Assembly: GCA_023388055.1 (NCBI GenBank) | Contig: JAEWGW010000032.1 | Span: forward strand, 62,001-126,000 | Length of the DNA: 64,000 nt | From: Bacillota bacterium | GTDB taxonomy: Bacteria; Bacillota; Bacilli; Paenibacillales; NBRC-103111 | Direction: 5' to 3' | Shown: positions 50,483 through 58,977 of the stretch, one piece after another | How positions within the stretch are numbered: the stretch's first letter is position 1 | How the letters are laid out: the number at the start of each line of letters is the position of its first letter | Notes under the pieces: model-generated | Database searches by the model: none | What the model was told of the DNA's origin: nothing | The model's input: the letters and a program-made list of their open reading frames with translations, nothing else | Program-made: the position numbers and the translations under genes

Positions 50483-51524
50483 GCAGGAAACCCAGGAAAA
50501 GCTTCTAAAATCCATGCTGGGACGGCTGGAGCCGGGCATCGCCAAGCTGGAGGGGACGTTTTCGTATGACGTTTCCTCGGCTCTTGCTGTGGAGCTGGCC
50601 ATTGCCTATGCCCAGTTGGAGCGGGTGCTGCGGTTGGGCTTTGCCGCCACCAGCTCCGGGATCTATCTGGACCGCCGTGCGGATGAGCATGGCGTTACCC
50701 GCCGCAGTGCCGTTAAGGCCAACGGCGAGGTGGTGGTGACGGGATCGGCAGGTGCAGCGGTGCCCAAGGGTACGGTTTTTGCCACGGGAGCGGGTGTCCG
50801 TTATGTAAGTACGGCTGCGGCGGTGCTGTCTGCGGAGGGCCGGGCGGTGGTTCGGGTGGAAGCGGAAAAGGCCGGGATCTCCGGCAACGCCGCCGCCGGG
50901 ACGATTACCGTTATTCCCGTGTCGGTGTCCGGTGTATCTGCTGTGAACAATGCTGCTGCGGTAACAGGGGGAGCCGATGTGGAGGGTGACGCGTCTCTTC
51001 TGGAGCGGCTTCTGCAGCGGGTGCGCAACCAGGCCACCAGCGGCAACGCTGCCCATTATAAGCTGTGGGCCATGGAGGTGGAGGGGATCGGGGATGCCCG
51101 GGTTTTTCCGCTGTGGAACGGTCCGGGGACAGTGAAGGTAGTGGTGCTGGACCAGGCCAAACGGGCTCCGGCAGCAGAGCTGGTGAATGCGGCGAAGGCC
51201 CATATCGAGGCCACCCGCCCTGTGGGGGCAACAGTAACCGTAGAAGCCGCCCAGGAAACGGCCATTCATGTCTCGGTCCAGGTATCATTAAGCCCCGGCT
51301 ACACCCGGGATGGGGTAAAAGCCGCTGTTGCGGAGGGAATCCGGACCTATCTGCAGGGGCTGGCCTTTAAGGACCCGGTGGTCCGGTACACCCGGATCGC
51401 CAATATGATTCTGGATACCCCCGGGGTGGTGGATTATTCCGCCCTCACTGTGAATGGCGGTACTGCCAATATCTCCATCGGAGATAAGACGGTGGCAGTT
51501 CCGGGCCAGTTGACGGTCGGGTAG
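50475..51524 (+). CDS. xkdT: Baseplate J-like protein (XkdT-like)
   Basis: The 349-residue protein belongs to the baseplate J family (T4 gp6). It has YLDRRADEHGVTRRSAVKAN, then VTGSAGAAVPKGTVFATGAG and VNNAAAVTGGADVEGDASLLE, all family marks. It forms the wedge that triggers sheath contraction. The start follows GAGGTGAAGG. Confidence 0.94.
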   Translation: MFEQETQEKLLKSMLGRLEPGIAKLEGTFSYDVSSALAVELAIAYAQLERVLRLGFAATSSGIYLDRRADEHGVTRRSAVKANGEVVVTGSAGAAVPKGTVFATGAGVRYVSTAAAVLSAEGRAVVRVEAEKAGISGNAAAGTITVIPVSVSGVSAVNNAAAVTGGADVEGDASLLERLLQRVRNQATSGNAAHYKLWAMEVEGIGDARVFPLWNGPGTVKVVVLDQAKRAPAAELVNAAKAHIEATRPVGATVTVEAAQETAIHVSVQVSLSPGYTRDGVKAAVAEGIRTYLQGLAFKDPVVRYTRIANMILDTPGVVDYSALTVNGGTANISIGDKTVAVPGQLTVG

Positions 51525-51547
51525 GGCAGGAGAGGAGAGATGACAAC

Positions 51548-52099
51548 ATGAGCTTGCGCGAGCAAGTAGCAGGATATATCCCCCCGCTGTATCAGGAGGA
51601 TCTGACCTGCGGGTCTGTGCTGAATGCCGGAGCGGATGAGCTGGAGCTGCTGGAAAATGGAATGGCCGATGTGCTGAATCAGCTGTTTGTGGACACCGCC
51701 ACTTGGGGGTTGAGCGCTTGGGAGAGCTTTCTCGGGCTGTCCACCGATACCGCCAAAAGCGACAATGACCGCCGCGCGGTGATTCGTTCCCAGCTCCGCG
51801 GTTCGGGGACGGTAACGGCTGAGCTGCTCCAGAGTGTGGCCCAGGCCTATGACAACGGCCAAATCGAAGTGATGGAGGAGCCGGAGCTGTACAGGCTGAC
51901 CATCCGTTTTGCCGGGACCATCGGGCTGCCGCCCAATCTGGCTGATCTGAAGGCAGCGGTGGAAGCGGTCAAACCCGCCCATCTGGCGGTGGTGTATGTG
52001 TACAAATATTTGCTGATCAACCAGGTTCATAATGTGATGACCATCCGGGAGCTGGAGGGGCGGTCCTTGTATGATTTTGCCCCCTTCATCCCTGCTTAA
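51548..52099 (+). CDS. XkdU/YmfQ-like tail protein (DUF2313)
   Basis: The 183-residue protein starts MSLREQVAGYIPPLYQED and shows TAKSDNDRRAVIRSQLRGSG and VEAVKPAHLAVVYVY, as in YmfQ/DUF2313 proteins. It corresponds to the P2 gpI position and joins baseplate to fibre. The start follows AGGAGAGGAGAG. It directly precedes the fibre gene. Confidence 0.9.
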   Translation: MSLREQVAGYIPPLYQEDLTCGSVLNAGADELELLENGMADVLNQLFVDTATWGLSAWESFLGLSTDTAKSDNDRRAVIRSQLRGSGTVTAELLQSVAQAYDNGQIEVMEEPELYRLTIRFAGTIGLPPNLADLKAAVEAVKPAHLAVVYVYKYLLINQVHNVMTIRELEGRSLYDFAPFIPA

Positions 52100-52114
52100 G
52101 AAAGGAGAGGGCCC

Positions 52115-54211
52115 ATGCCTAAATATACGCCGAATCTCAACATTCAGCTGGCCGATCCGGCAACGGACGGCAATCAGACCTTTAATATCGACACCATGAT
52201 CAACAATCCTGTGGAAAAATTGGATGCAGCCCTTGGACTGGTGCCGGTCTCCGGCGACGTACGGGTGGCGACTACCGGGAATATCGTGCTGAGCGGTGCC
52301 CAAACCATTGACGGCATCGCCCTTGCCGCAGGCAACCGGGTGCTGGTGAAGAACCAGACGGCCGGGAAGGAAAACGGAATTTATACGGTTGCGACGGGGG
52401 CGTGGACCCGGACTGTGGATGCCAACAGCACTGCCAAGCTGGCGGCCGGCATCAGCGTGTACGTGGAGGAGGGGGCAGCCAACGGGAAAACTAGGTGGCA
52501 AATGGCCAACACCGGAGCAGTCACCCTGGACACCACAGCCATCACCTTCGAAAAAACCGGAGGCGCCGCCTCCGCAACTGACGCCATCATCGGCAGCCGC
52601 ACCGTCTCCGACACCACCGCCCCCACCGGCGACACCGGTACCGTCACCACCCTGTTCGGCTGGCTCGCCAGCATGATCAAGGCCATCACCGGCGGCGCCA
52701 CCTGGCGCACCCTGCCCGGCATGAGCATCGCCGCTATCAAAAGCGTGCTGGACGCTGCGACAAATCTGGGCACGGCAAGTACGCTGATGAAGCGGGACGC
52801 CAACGGAAGGGCGCAGGTGGCAGCGCCTTCCGCTGCTGCTGATATCGCGCGGAAGGATACGGTGGATGGGGCGTTAATGACTTATATGGGGGGACAATAT
52901 AGTGCGAACTTAAATGCGGCAACAACCGTTGGTATTTATTATTTTGGTCCTACCACTTTAAACAAGCCAATTGACGGGTATGGGGCGGTTGAGGTTTTTG
53001 TATCCAGTGGGCTCACACATAACAATACAGATAATTGGATATGGCAACGTGCTGTGGTTGTGGAATCTGGACGGCCATTTAACCGCATGGTATGGCTTAG
53101 AAAAAAAGTCAATAACAGTGCCTGGGAAGAGTGGAGCACGCTTTCGAACGAAACCGTTGCCGATATTACTTATTATGTCCGCACAGACGGCAGCGACAGC
53201 AACACAGGTACTGCTAACACAGCAGGTGGAGCTTTTAAGACGATTGGTAAGGCTGTCAGTATGATTCCGCAGGTTGTAAACCATCCTGTGACCATTTTCG
53301 TGGGCGCTGGCACATATCCAGAGGATGTCATTATTAATGGTTTCGTTGGTAAAGGTTATATTCTGATTAAAGGCACTAGCGCGACTATATCCAGTATCGG
53401 TGTCTACGATTGTCCGATGAAAGTAGCGGTTCAAGACTGCATTTTTAACAAAACGACAGGCCCCGCTGTCGTTTACAATAACGCCATAGGCAGCATGTCG
53501 GGGTGTACAATCACAGCAAACGCACCATCCCAACGCGGCATTTATTTGGACGAGGGAGCAAGTTTTGTTATTGTCTCCAGCGTGATAAGCAATCGCTATT
53601 ATTCAATTTTCTCTGGAAATAATTCCAGCGTTGTATCCAGGGATAACACCGGTTCGGGGAATACTCATGGCTTGTACGCTTATTCGGGGAAAATTTATAT
53701 TTCCGGCAACCAACCAAGCGGGAGTAATAGTCATGGAGTAGATATGGGGGGAGTGATTATTCCGCAAGTGGGAATTATCAACCCATGGGGAGATAACAAT
53801 CACACAACTAGGACTTACGTAAGTGCATATAAAACCACGCTACAATCATTGCAGGCTAATATTGAGGCAAAAGTAGCTTTTGACCTTGAAGGGCATGACA
53901 TATTGAATGAATGGACAAACAATCGGTTTACTGTATCGAAAACTGGTAAGTACAATATCACGGTGCATATTGGCATATTACCATCAGTTGTCGGAAGCTA
54001 CTTTGATCTAATCGTTAAAGTTGATGGAAATGGTGCTTTAGCAACGCGATTAGTATTTCCAGGAGCATTTCCAGGACAAACGGTACAGCTAAATGATACT
54101 TTAATTTTATCTGCGGGGCAGTATGTTGAAATTTATGCTTTTTGTGACACCAATTGTACCATTGAAAACTACGGCGATAGAAACAACTTGCGTATTTCTG
54201 CATCTGCATAA
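52115..54211 (+). CDS. Tail fibre / receptor-binding protein
   Basis: The 698-residue protein is modular. Residues 1-40 (MPKYTPNLNIQLADPATDGN) form the baseplate attachment part. About 45-150 is an Ala-rich fibre repeat domain (AGNRVLVKNQTAGKENGIY). About 265-350 resembles a pyocin knob (TTVGIYYFGPTTLNKPIDGY). About 350-560 looks like a right-handed beta-helix (YYVRTDGSDSNTGTANTAGG, FVGAGTYPEDVIING). The last 130 residues resemble a C1q-like trimer domain. DNA after about 52.87 kb falls to roughly 40-45% GC by eye against about 60% before, so the distal half was probably exchanged. It should set target specificity. Confidence 0.9.
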   Translation: MPKYTPNLNIQLADPATDGNQTFNIDTMINNPVEKLDAALGLVPVSGDVRVATTGNIVLSGAQTIDGIALAAGNRVLVKNQTAGKENGIYTVATGAWTRTVDANSTAKLAAGISVYVEEGAANGKTRWQMANTGAVTLDTTAITFEKTGGAASATDAIIGSRTVSDTTAPTGDTGTVTTLFGWLASMIKAITGGATWRTLPGMSIAAIKSVLDAATNLGTASTLMKRDANGRAQVAAPSAAADIARKDTVDGALMTYMGGQYSANLNAATTVGIYYFGPTTLNKPIDGYGAVEVFVSSGLTHNNTDNWIWQRAVVVESGRPFNRMVWLRKKVNNSAWEEWSTLSNETVADITYYVRTDGSDSNTGTANTAGGAFKTIGKAVSMIPQVVNHPVTIFVGAGTYPEDVIINGFVGKGYILIKGTSATISSIGVYDCPMKVAVQDCIFNKTTGPAVVYNNAIGSMSGCTITANAPSQRGIYLDEGASFVIVSSVISNRYYSIFSGNNSSVVSRDNTGSGNTHGLYAYSGKIYISGNQPSGSNSHGVDMGGVIIPQVGIINPWGDNNHTTRTYVSAYKTTLQSLQANIEAKVAFDLEGHDILNEWTNNRFTVSKTGKYNITVHIGILPSVVGSYFDLIVKVDGNGALATRLVFPGAFPGQTVQLNDTLILSAGQYVEIYAFCDTNCTIENYGDRNNLRISASA

Positions 54212-54221
54212 GGAGGTTATC

Positions 54222-54677
54222 ATGAACGTAATTCAAGCAATTAAGTATATTTTTCCACGGGCAGTGCCCCAGGTAGATTATATCGTGAGGGATGACGGCC
54301 CCACACCAGGCCTGCGCCCAGGGGTGAATGGTCTTTTCCGGTTTCCCCTACGGCCCCTTGCGGAAGATGAAACAGAAGAGGTAGAGGGCATCCATTACCG
54401 CATGGCGGTCGATTACAACCGCCTGACTCTGGGCGTAGATTACGACATAGTAGAGCGCGGTCCGTATATCGCCGTTTGGAACCTTCCGGAGCCCCAGCCC
54501 ACGGAGCAGGAGCTTCAGGAGGCGTGGAACGCGATCAAGGATCTGCCTGAGGAACCGCAGCCGCTTACTGAGGCAGAGCGCATTCATCAATTGGAGGCGG
54601 AGAATAAGATTTTGGCTGAGCGAGCGGAGTTTATCGAGGATTTGATTGCGGAAATGGCGGTACGTATCTATCCGTAA
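54222..54677 (+). CDS. XkdW-like tail protein
   Basis: The 151-residue protein starts MNVIQAIKYIFPRAVPQVDY, which fits the XkdW pattern (a short N-terminal IxYxFP segment and DY or DF), and ends in a coiled coil (RIHQLEAENKILAERAEFIE). Function is not known; it is always near tail fibres, perhaps as chaperone. The start at 54222 follows AGGAGG. Confidence 0.8.
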   Translation: MNVIQAIKYIFPRAVPQVDYIVRDDGPTPGLRPGVNGLFRFPLRPLAEDETEEVEGIHYRMAVDYNRLTLGVDYDIVERGPYIAVWNLPEPQPTEQELQEAWNAIKDLPEEPQPLTEAERIHQLEAENKILAERAEFIEDLIAEMAVRIYP

Positions 54678-54736
54678 TCGTCCATTTGGAATTTATGTCA
54701 CAATTTATGTCACAAAAGCAGAAGGGAGGGTTTAAT

Positions 54737-54868
54737 ATGATGGCTAGATTTTTTGCACAACGCGTGGTTATCGGCAAGATGGCATACAAAGACATCCCGG
54801 CGACGCTTAAGCCGGGAGTGGCGGAGATTTTGACCAATCAGGGTTTGCAGCATCTACTCGAAGAGTAG
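54737..54868 (+). CDS. XkdX-like small protein
   Basis: The 43-residue protein starts MMARFFAQRVVIGKMAYKDI and contains GKMAYKDIPATLKPGVAEIL, as in small XkdX-type proteins that follow XkdW in PBSX-like loci. The start follows AAGGGAGGG. Upstream, TTTATGTCACAA is directly repeated (54691-54714). It is the last gene of the tail locus here. In PBSX holin and endolysin genes follow; none is present. Confidence 0.72.
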   Translation: MMARFFAQRVVIGKMAYKDIPATLKPGVAEILTNQGLQHLLEE

Positions 54869-54914
54869 AGTGTGTCGGTCTTATTGAGGATACTCTTGGA
54901 CACACGGACCGCTA

Positions 54915-55096
54915 ACGGAACTCACAGACTCTTAGCGGCCCGAAAATGACGACCAATTTTAGTTTTTACGGAACCCAGCGCTCCTTAGACGCCCACTTTG
55001 ACTCTCCACACTCCTGTTTCTGCTTTTAAGAGCTTCTGAGTTCCGTTACAGAACGAACGGAGGCTTTTTAGGTGTTTAAGAGCTTCTGAGTTCCGT
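54915..55096. repeat. Four-arm element F (tag ACGGAACTCA) with tandem terminators
   Basis: ACGGAACTCA at 54915 and ACGGAACCCA at 54968 are forward; TGAGTTCCGT at 55037 and 55087 are inverted. Spacing is 53 and 50 bp. Each inverted tag lies in a repeated unit of about 50 bp in which TCCGTT pairs with AACGGA and a T run follows (55025-55071 and 55074-55121). The CTATTT/AAATAG core of elements A-E is missing. It lies between the convergent tail locus and the gene at 55826. The rest of the gap to 55316 holds nothing I recognise. Confidence 0.78.
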
Positions 55097-55316
55097 TACA
55101 GAATGAACGGAGGCTTTTTTAACGGTGGGCTTGCATCTCGGGCGCGGCGTTTGGCTGTTTTCGTGCTTGGGCGTGTCCTGAATCGTGTATGAGCCGACCT
55201 GCATGCGTCGATTGTGGCAAACCATGCAGATTATAGGCTATTGAGCGCAAACATGGTGCTGCTAATGGAGCTTACTGAATGCCTAACCGTCCAACGAGCT
55301 CTGTTGCCACATTCCC

Positions 55317-55826
55317 CTACCTCTCCCTCACGGCCTCCCGCCGTACCTTCAAATAAAACTGCTGCCACTCGGGGGAGCAATTGGAGATGTGGGGGGCGGT
55401 GAGCTGCTGCAGCTCCAGCGCCTCCTCTTCGGCCTGGCGGGCCGCCAGGGCGGCGGCTTTGCTGCCGCGGCGGGGTGTGGCTGCCTGCATCTCCTTCGCC
55501 CCAGCGGGGCCCACCTTTGCAGGTTTTCCTCCAGCTGTTACTGCTGTTACATCAACCGCCTCGCCCCGGACTGCCTCTGCAGCCTTCGCTTCACTTTGCT
55601 CTGCTTCCGCAGCCATTCCAGCCTTCGCCTCACCCCGCCCCGCAGCCGCCCCACCCGGGCCTGCTTCCGCAGGCTTCGCTCTGCCAGCGGTGCCTCTTCC
55701 GCCTCCCGGCGGGCGGCCGCGCCGTTTGGGTGCTGGCGCCTCCACAGCGCCAGCTTCCCACTCAGGGGATGCTGCTATGTCTGCTATCTGAGCTTCTTCT
55801 ACATTTTCCCTCTCCATACCGGACAT
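55317..55826 (-). CDS. Ala/Glu-rich low-complexity protein
   Basis: I do not recognise this 169-residue protein. The middle is made of Ala, Gly, Glu and Lys with KRRGRPPGG near residue 35, an AT-hook-like motif. The last 35 residues (LQQLTAPHISNCSPEWQQFY) look like a folded or conserved part. The start ATG 55826 has GGAGG nine bases upstream. It follows the SNF2 helicase gene by 112 bases in the same direction. It could be an accessory DNA-binding protein. Confidence 0.55.
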   Translation of the reverse strand: MSGMERENVEEAQIADIAASPEWEAGAVEAPAPKRRGRPPGGGRGTAGRAKPAEAGPGGAAAGRGEAKAGMAAEAEQSEAKAAEAVRGEAVDVTAVTAGGKPAKVGPAGAKEMQAATPRRGSKAAALAARQAEEEALELQQLTAPHISNCSPEWQQFYLKVRREAVRER

Positions 55827-55938
55827 CTCCGCTATACCTCCACCACTAATATTGCCATCACCCACCGGGGGGAAGCGGCCGGATTATCTGGCTGTTTTTC
55901 ACAGGCTGACCCTGCCACAACACAGCCTATTCCTCCAT

Positions 55939-58900
55939 CTACTCCTCCATCCACTGCCGCCGCAGCGTAAACAACTCCCGCAGCTCATCGGTAGACAGCT
56001 CGGTAATCCAGTTTTCTCCGCTGCCGATAATCTGCTGGCTCAAGCCCTGTTTTTTGTCGATCATCTGGTCGATGCGCTCCTCCAGGGTGCCTAGGGAAAT
56101 GAATTTATGCACTTGCACATCCCGGCGTTGGCCGATCCGGAAGGCCCGGTCTGTTGCCTGGTTCTCCACCGCGGGATTCCACCACCGGTCGAAGTGGAAC
56201 ACATGGTTAGCCGCCGTCAGATTCAATCCCGTTCCTCCGGCCTTCAGCGACAGGACAAAAATCCCCGTCTCCGCATCCTCCTGGAAACGCTCCACCATTT
56301 CATCCCGTTTGGCCTTGGGCACACCGCCATGCAGGAACAGCACAGCTTCGCCTCGCTCTGCCGCCAACGTCTCCTGGAGCAGCCGCCCCATCTGGGCGAA
56401 TTGGGTGAAGATCAGGCACTTGTCCCCCTCCACCCGGAGCTCCTCAATCATCTCCAGCAGCCGCGCCAGCTTGGCGGATTGACCCGCCGTGCCAACCCCA
56501 CGGGCGCTCCCGCCACGATCTCCCCCCACATCGGGGTGGACACCTTCCTCCTCCAACAAACCAGCCTCTGAAGAAACCTCTTCCCCCTTTTTGACCAGCA
56601 AAAGAGGATGATCGCACACCTGCTTCAGCCGGGTGAGGGTAGCCAGGATCAGGCCGCGCCGCTCCATAGGGGAGAGGGTTTCCACCTTGTTCAGCATGTC
56701 CTGCACAATGGACTCATACAGGGCGCCTTGCTCAGCGGTCAGCGGCACGAAGGTTTTCATTTCATTCTTATCCGGCAGATCCAGCTGGATAGCCGGGTCC
56801 TTCTTCACGCGGCGCAGCAGGAAGGGTTTGATCAACTGCTGCACCTGACCGATGCGGGCGGTGTTGCCTTTTTCCACTTCGCTTACGAAATTCCGCCTGA
56901 ATTCCCCCAATGACCCCAGATACCCCGGATTCACCACATCAAAAATCGACCACAGCTCCGTCAGCCTGTTCTCAATAGGAGTACCCGTCAGCGCAATCCG
57001 GTGGCGGGCGTTCAGCCTGCGGACGGCAGCCGCTTGTTTGGTGTACGCATTTTTGATATTCTGCGCCTCATCCAGACAGAGGGCGCTCCATTCCACCTGG
57101 GAGAGAGACTCCTCGTCCATCTGGGTCAGGGTATAGGAGGTCAGCACCACATCCGCCCCTTCAACAGCGGCAGGGAGGGCCTCCCCTTTGGCCCGTTGGG
57201 CCCCATAATGGAGCAGCACATTCAGCCCCGGCGCAAAACGCTCCAGCTCCTTTTGCCAATTGCCGATAACGGAGGTGGGACAGATCAACAGAGCGGGAGC
57301 CGTCAGCCGGCCGCTCTCCTTCAGATGAAGCAGGTACCCGATCCATTGCACGGTTTTGCCCAGACCCATATCGTCGGCCAGACAACCGCCCAGCCCGAAC
57401 CGGCTTAAGAAGGTCATCCAGGACATGCCTTCCCGCTGGTAACGCCGGAGCTCTCCCTGGAACCCCGCCGGATCCGGCAAAAGGGGAATGGTTGCCGTTT
57501 CCTGAAGCTGCCCCAGCATCCTGCCCAGATGCTCGTTCAGTTCTACCTCCAGCCGGAGCAGACCTTCATCTCCGTTCGGGTCGTCTATTCCTGGCTCCCC
57601 GGTCTCCCCATGCTCCAGTTCCGTACCGCCCAACAGATGCAGCTCCATGGCTTCGCGGAAGGTCAGGCCGTTTTTCTTGCGGGTGCGGCTCATGATCTTG
57701 CGGATGGCCTCCAGCATGGTCGGGTCCAGCAGGACCCATTCGCCGTTAACACGGAACAGCCGTTTATTATGTTCGGCCAGCTTGAGGAACTCCTCCTCAC
57801 TAAGCTGCGCCTCTCCCAACGCTATCCGCCAGTCGAATTCGATAATCGCGTCCATGCCGAACATGCTGCCCGCCGCCCCCACAGAGGAGCGGACCTTGGC
57901 CTTCAGCCGGACCCGCTGCTTGCGGACCTGCTCCCACCAGGCAGGAAGCAGCACGGCAGCTCCCGCCTCAGCCAAACGGACACTGTCCTCCGTCAGGAAA
58001 CGCCATACCTCTTCATCCGGCAAAATACGCTTCACTGTCTCGCCGCCGTCATCCAATCCGGGAACCGCCGACAGCCAGCGCCGGTGCTCCTTCTGCACAC
58101 GAGGCCCCACATCTGCACGCCAGGCATCCGGGAGGGGGGAGGCAGGAGAGGTTTCCAGCCCATCCCTCCACAGAATCCGGAAGGCTGGATTATCCGGGTC
58201 CAGCAGCACCGTATCCAACTGCCAACCCTCCCGGATCTCACCATGGTCATCCGTTGTTCCCGGCTCGGAAAGACGGAGGGCAACCCGGAAGGGAACCTGG
58301 TCTTTTTTCCAGCCGGTGAGAATCTGCCAATCCTCTTCATCTGCTACCAACGCTTCTGTATGAGTGGAGGGGGAAGGGGGAGCTTCACTGTTTGGACCGG
58401 ACAAGAGGGGAGGCTGAACCAAAGGATAAACATCCAGCACCTTCTCCCACGCGGAGCTCACCTCGCTATGCTCCTTCGTCCAAGCGTCCAGTACACGGGT
58501 AGGCCATTCTGCTACCAGCGTTTCCAAACCCTCCTCAGCCGACTCTTCCAGGAGCTTGTCCCATTCTGCCGACTCCTCATCCTCCAGCAGAAGCCGCCAC
58601 TCCAGACGTCCTTCCCGCCAGCTTTCATAATCCGGGGCAAAACGCCCCTCCTCCAGACAACGAAGCAGAATGGGAGCAGCCTGGATCAGATAGGTGAGGC
58701 GCTGACCAAATTCCACCTCAATAGCCGCGTTATGAATGTCCTTCGCCAGGTAACGGACAGACATTCCCTCGGGCAGCAGGATGGCATCCTCATCCTCGTA
58801 ATCGCCCTTTAGTGTTTCCAGCAGGGTGCCGTAGAAGCTGGGCTCATGCCAGGCGAACAGCCGGTGCTTCAAGTGTTCAATCGGCAGGGGCAGCACATCT

Positions 58901-58977
58901 TCCGCCAGGAGCAGAAGCCCTTTATCCGTGGGGACAGCGTCCAAAATTACGGTTTCAACCGGTGCCCGCATATTCAT
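55939..58977 (-). CDS. SNF2 family DEAD/DEAH helicase
   Basis: The 1012-residue protein has an N-terminal bacterial SNF2-associated region of about 500 residues and a C-terminal SNF2 motor. Motifs are DDMGLGKTVQ (Walker A), LCLDEAQNIKN, ALTGTPIENRLTELWSIFD and GGTGLNLTAANHVFHFDRWW with QATDRAFRIGQ. It translocates on DNA and may remodel protein-DNA complexes. I choose ATG 58977, overlapping the SWIM gene stop as ATGA. The earlier open frame is inside that gene. Partner and target are unknown. Confidence 0.94.
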   Translation of the reverse strand: MNMRAPVETVILDAVPTDKGLLLLAEDVLPLPIEHLKHRLFAWHEPSFYGTLLETLKGDYEDEDAILLPEGMSVRYLAKDIHNAAIEVEFGQRLTYLIQAAPILLRCLEEGRFAPDYESWREGRLEWRLLLEDEESAEWDKLLEESAEEGLETLVAEWPTRVLDAWTKEHSEVSSAWEKVLDVYPLVQPPLLSGPNSEAPPSPSTHTEALVADEEDWQILTGWKKDQVPFRVALRLSEPGTTDDHGEIREGWQLDTVLLDPDNPAFRILWRDGLETSPASPLPDAWRADVGPRVQKEHRRWLSAVPGLDDGGETVKRILPDEEVWRFLTEDSVRLAEAGAAVLLPAWWEQVRKQRVRLKAKVRSSVGAAGSMFGMDAIIEFDWRIALGEAQLSEEEFLKLAEHNKRLFRVNGEWVLLDPTMLEAIRKIMSRTRKKNGLTFREAMELHLLGGTELEHGETGEPGIDDPNGDEGLLRLEVELNEHLGRMLGQLQETATIPLLPDPAGFQGELRRYQREGMSWMTFLSRFGLGGCLADDMGLGKTVQWIGYLLHLKESGRLTAPALLICPTSVIGNWQKELERFAPGLNVLLHYGAQRAKGEALPAAVEGADVVLTSYTLTQMDEESLSQVEWSALCLDEAQNIKNAYTKQAAAVRRLNARHRIALTGTPIENRLTELWSIFDVVNPGYLGSLGEFRRNFVSEVEKGNTARIGQVQQLIKPFLLRRVKKDPAIQLDLPDKNEMKTFVPLTAEQGALYESIVQDMLNKVETLSPMERRGLILATLTRLKQVCDHPLLLVKKGEEVSSEAGLLEEEGVHPDVGGDRGGSARGVGTAGQSAKLARLLEMIEELRVEGDKCLIFTQFAQMGRLLQETLAAERGEAVLFLHGGVPKAKRDEMVERFQEDAETGIFVLSLKAGGTGLNLTAANHVFHFDRWWNPAVENQATDRAFRIGQRRDVQVHKFISLGTLEERIDQMIDKKQGLSQQIIGSGENWITELSTDELRELFTLRRQWMEE

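Noticed and set aside
41021..54868. Extracellular contractile injection system of the Photorhabdus/Afp type
   Set aside because: The AAA+ ATPase that marks that class is missing, and every recognised gene matches PBSX-type phage tails.
41007..55130. Complete inducible prophage
   Set aside because: No integrase, replication, terminase, portal, capsid or lysis genes and no flanking direct repeat of att type.
55389..55970. Plus-strand frames opposite the Ala-rich gene at 55317-55826
   Set aside because: Pro/Leu/His/Arg-rich shadows without ribosome binding sites; the minus-strand frame follows an operon and has a good start.
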